This document shows, piece after piece, positions 5,703 through 6,109 of a DNA stretch of 6,109 bases. The notes below the pieces were generated by a model. It saw only the letters and a program-made list of their open reading frames with translations, searched no databases and was not told where the DNA came from. How positions within the stretch are numbered: position 1 is the first letter of the stretch; each line of letters starts with the position of its first letter. Position numbers and translations under genes: made by a program. Origin of the DNA: Lysobacteraceae bacterium (lineage in GTDB: Bacteria > Pseudomonadota > Gammaproteobacteria > Xanthomonadales > Xanthomonadaceae); assembly GCA_028293685.1 (NCBI GenBank), contig JAQGOI010000213.1:1-6109 (forward strand). Reading direction: 5' to 3'.

Positions 5703-6109
5703 TCAACCCCGTGGGTGATTGGCCTTGGCTTTCCGGCCTCGTGGCAGCGGGCTGTCGATGTTCAGCCCGGTCTCGAGCCATCGAATCGCCGACGCTTCAC
5801 TTGTAAAGCGCTCGTAGAAGTAGCCTTTGGCCGCTGCTATCCCTTCGACGGATGCCGGGTCTGGATCGCTGGATTTGCACAGATAGGCGATGCGGCCGTT
5901 GAGCACTCTGTAGGTGCTGGCCACCTTGGATGCAAAACGATTGGTTTCATCGAGCGATGCCCTGACCGCGGTTCCCTGCGTCAAATCGATGAGGACCCGA
6001 ATCGTAGCCGGGTGGTTGAAGGATCCGGCGACCTGATTCATCGCCTGTTCGCGATCTGCGATGGTTATGGCGCCCTCAAACCGGATGACGATGATGCCCG
6101 GTAGCGACA
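5703..6109 (-). CDS. SpoIIAA-like (STAS/SEC14-type) domain protein, 5' end outside window
   Basis: The frame stays open from the TGA at 5705-5703 up to the window edge, giving 134 visible residues, so the internal ATG at 6041 is probably not the start: the 22 codons before it (ending FEGAITIADREQA) fit the first strand and helix of the fold. The pattern is a strand, G-x-I-T turn and helix, then strand VRVLIDL-type (TIRVLIDLTQGT), helix, strand GRIAYLC, and a final helix GYFYERF to SAIRWLE. This order and the 'LIDL' and terminal 'WL' features fit SpoIIAA-like/STAS-SEC14 proteins, cytoplasmic domains of about 120-130 residues with poorly known roles. A basic tail (PRGRKAKANHPRG) follows. The protein is paralogous to the fragment at 1-66 (12 of 18 identical in the last helix). 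Partner and regulation are not visible. Confidence 0.75.
   Translation of the reverse strand, partial: SLPGIIVIRFEGAITIADREQAMNQVAGSFNHPATIRVLIDLTQGTAVRASLDETNRFASKVASTYRVLNGRIAYLCKSSDPDPASVEGIAAAKGYFYERFTSEASAIRWLETGLNIDSPLPRGRKAKANHPRG

Overview
This window is GC-rich and densely coded, and it looks like the chromosome of a Gram-negative bacterium. Exported proteins predominate: one has a lipobox and three have Sec-type signal peptides. Together with base composition and general protein style this suggests a gammaproteobacterium of the Xanthomonadales/Lysobacterales type, but that assignment is an impression from sequence style and not a measured result. I see no rRNA, tRNA, CRISPR array, insertion sequence, integrase or phage gene.

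Layout from left to right. (1) Positions 1-66 hold the last 21 codons of a plus-strand gene whose tail matches the gene at the right edge. (2) Positions 279-1736 (+) encode a complete DHA2-type (EmrB/QacA-like) major facilitator drug/proton antiporter. (3) A strong hairpin at 1722-1755 overlaps the transporter's stop codon and is followed by a T-run on the minus strand; it separates the transporter from a convergent gene pair. (4) That pair is on the minus strand: a two-domain secreted protein with a CARDB-like C-terminus (3491-2436), then, 53 nt downstream, a lipoprotein (2382-1825). They may form a small operon. (5) A 154-bp divergent intergenic region (3492-3645) carries three short dyads, the best being 8+2+8 bp. 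(6) Positions 3646-4989 (+) encode a 447-residue exported cysteine-rich protein with five Sel1/Hcp-like cysteine repeats and two copies of a C-terminal C-x20-C module. (7) A candidate terminator lies at 5046-5095. (8) Positions 5484-5167 (-) encode a small exported protein with two cysteines. (9) Positions 6109-5703 (-) hold the 3' part of a SpoIIAA-like (STAS/SEC14-type) gene cut by the window edge.

The central genes share a theme. Four neighbouring proteins are predicted to leave the cytoplasm, and each has paired cysteines, consistent with disulfide-stabilised periplasmic, surface or secreted proteins. None has a recognisable catalytic motif, so a structural, binding or envelope role is more likely than an enzymatic one. 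The transporter has no visible EmrA-type membrane fusion partner or local regulator in the window. The most unusual points are the cysteine-repeat protein with its duplicated C-terminal module and the two inward-facing SpoIIAA-like paralogues that bracket the region. I did not find convincing evidence of a defence, toxin or mobile system.
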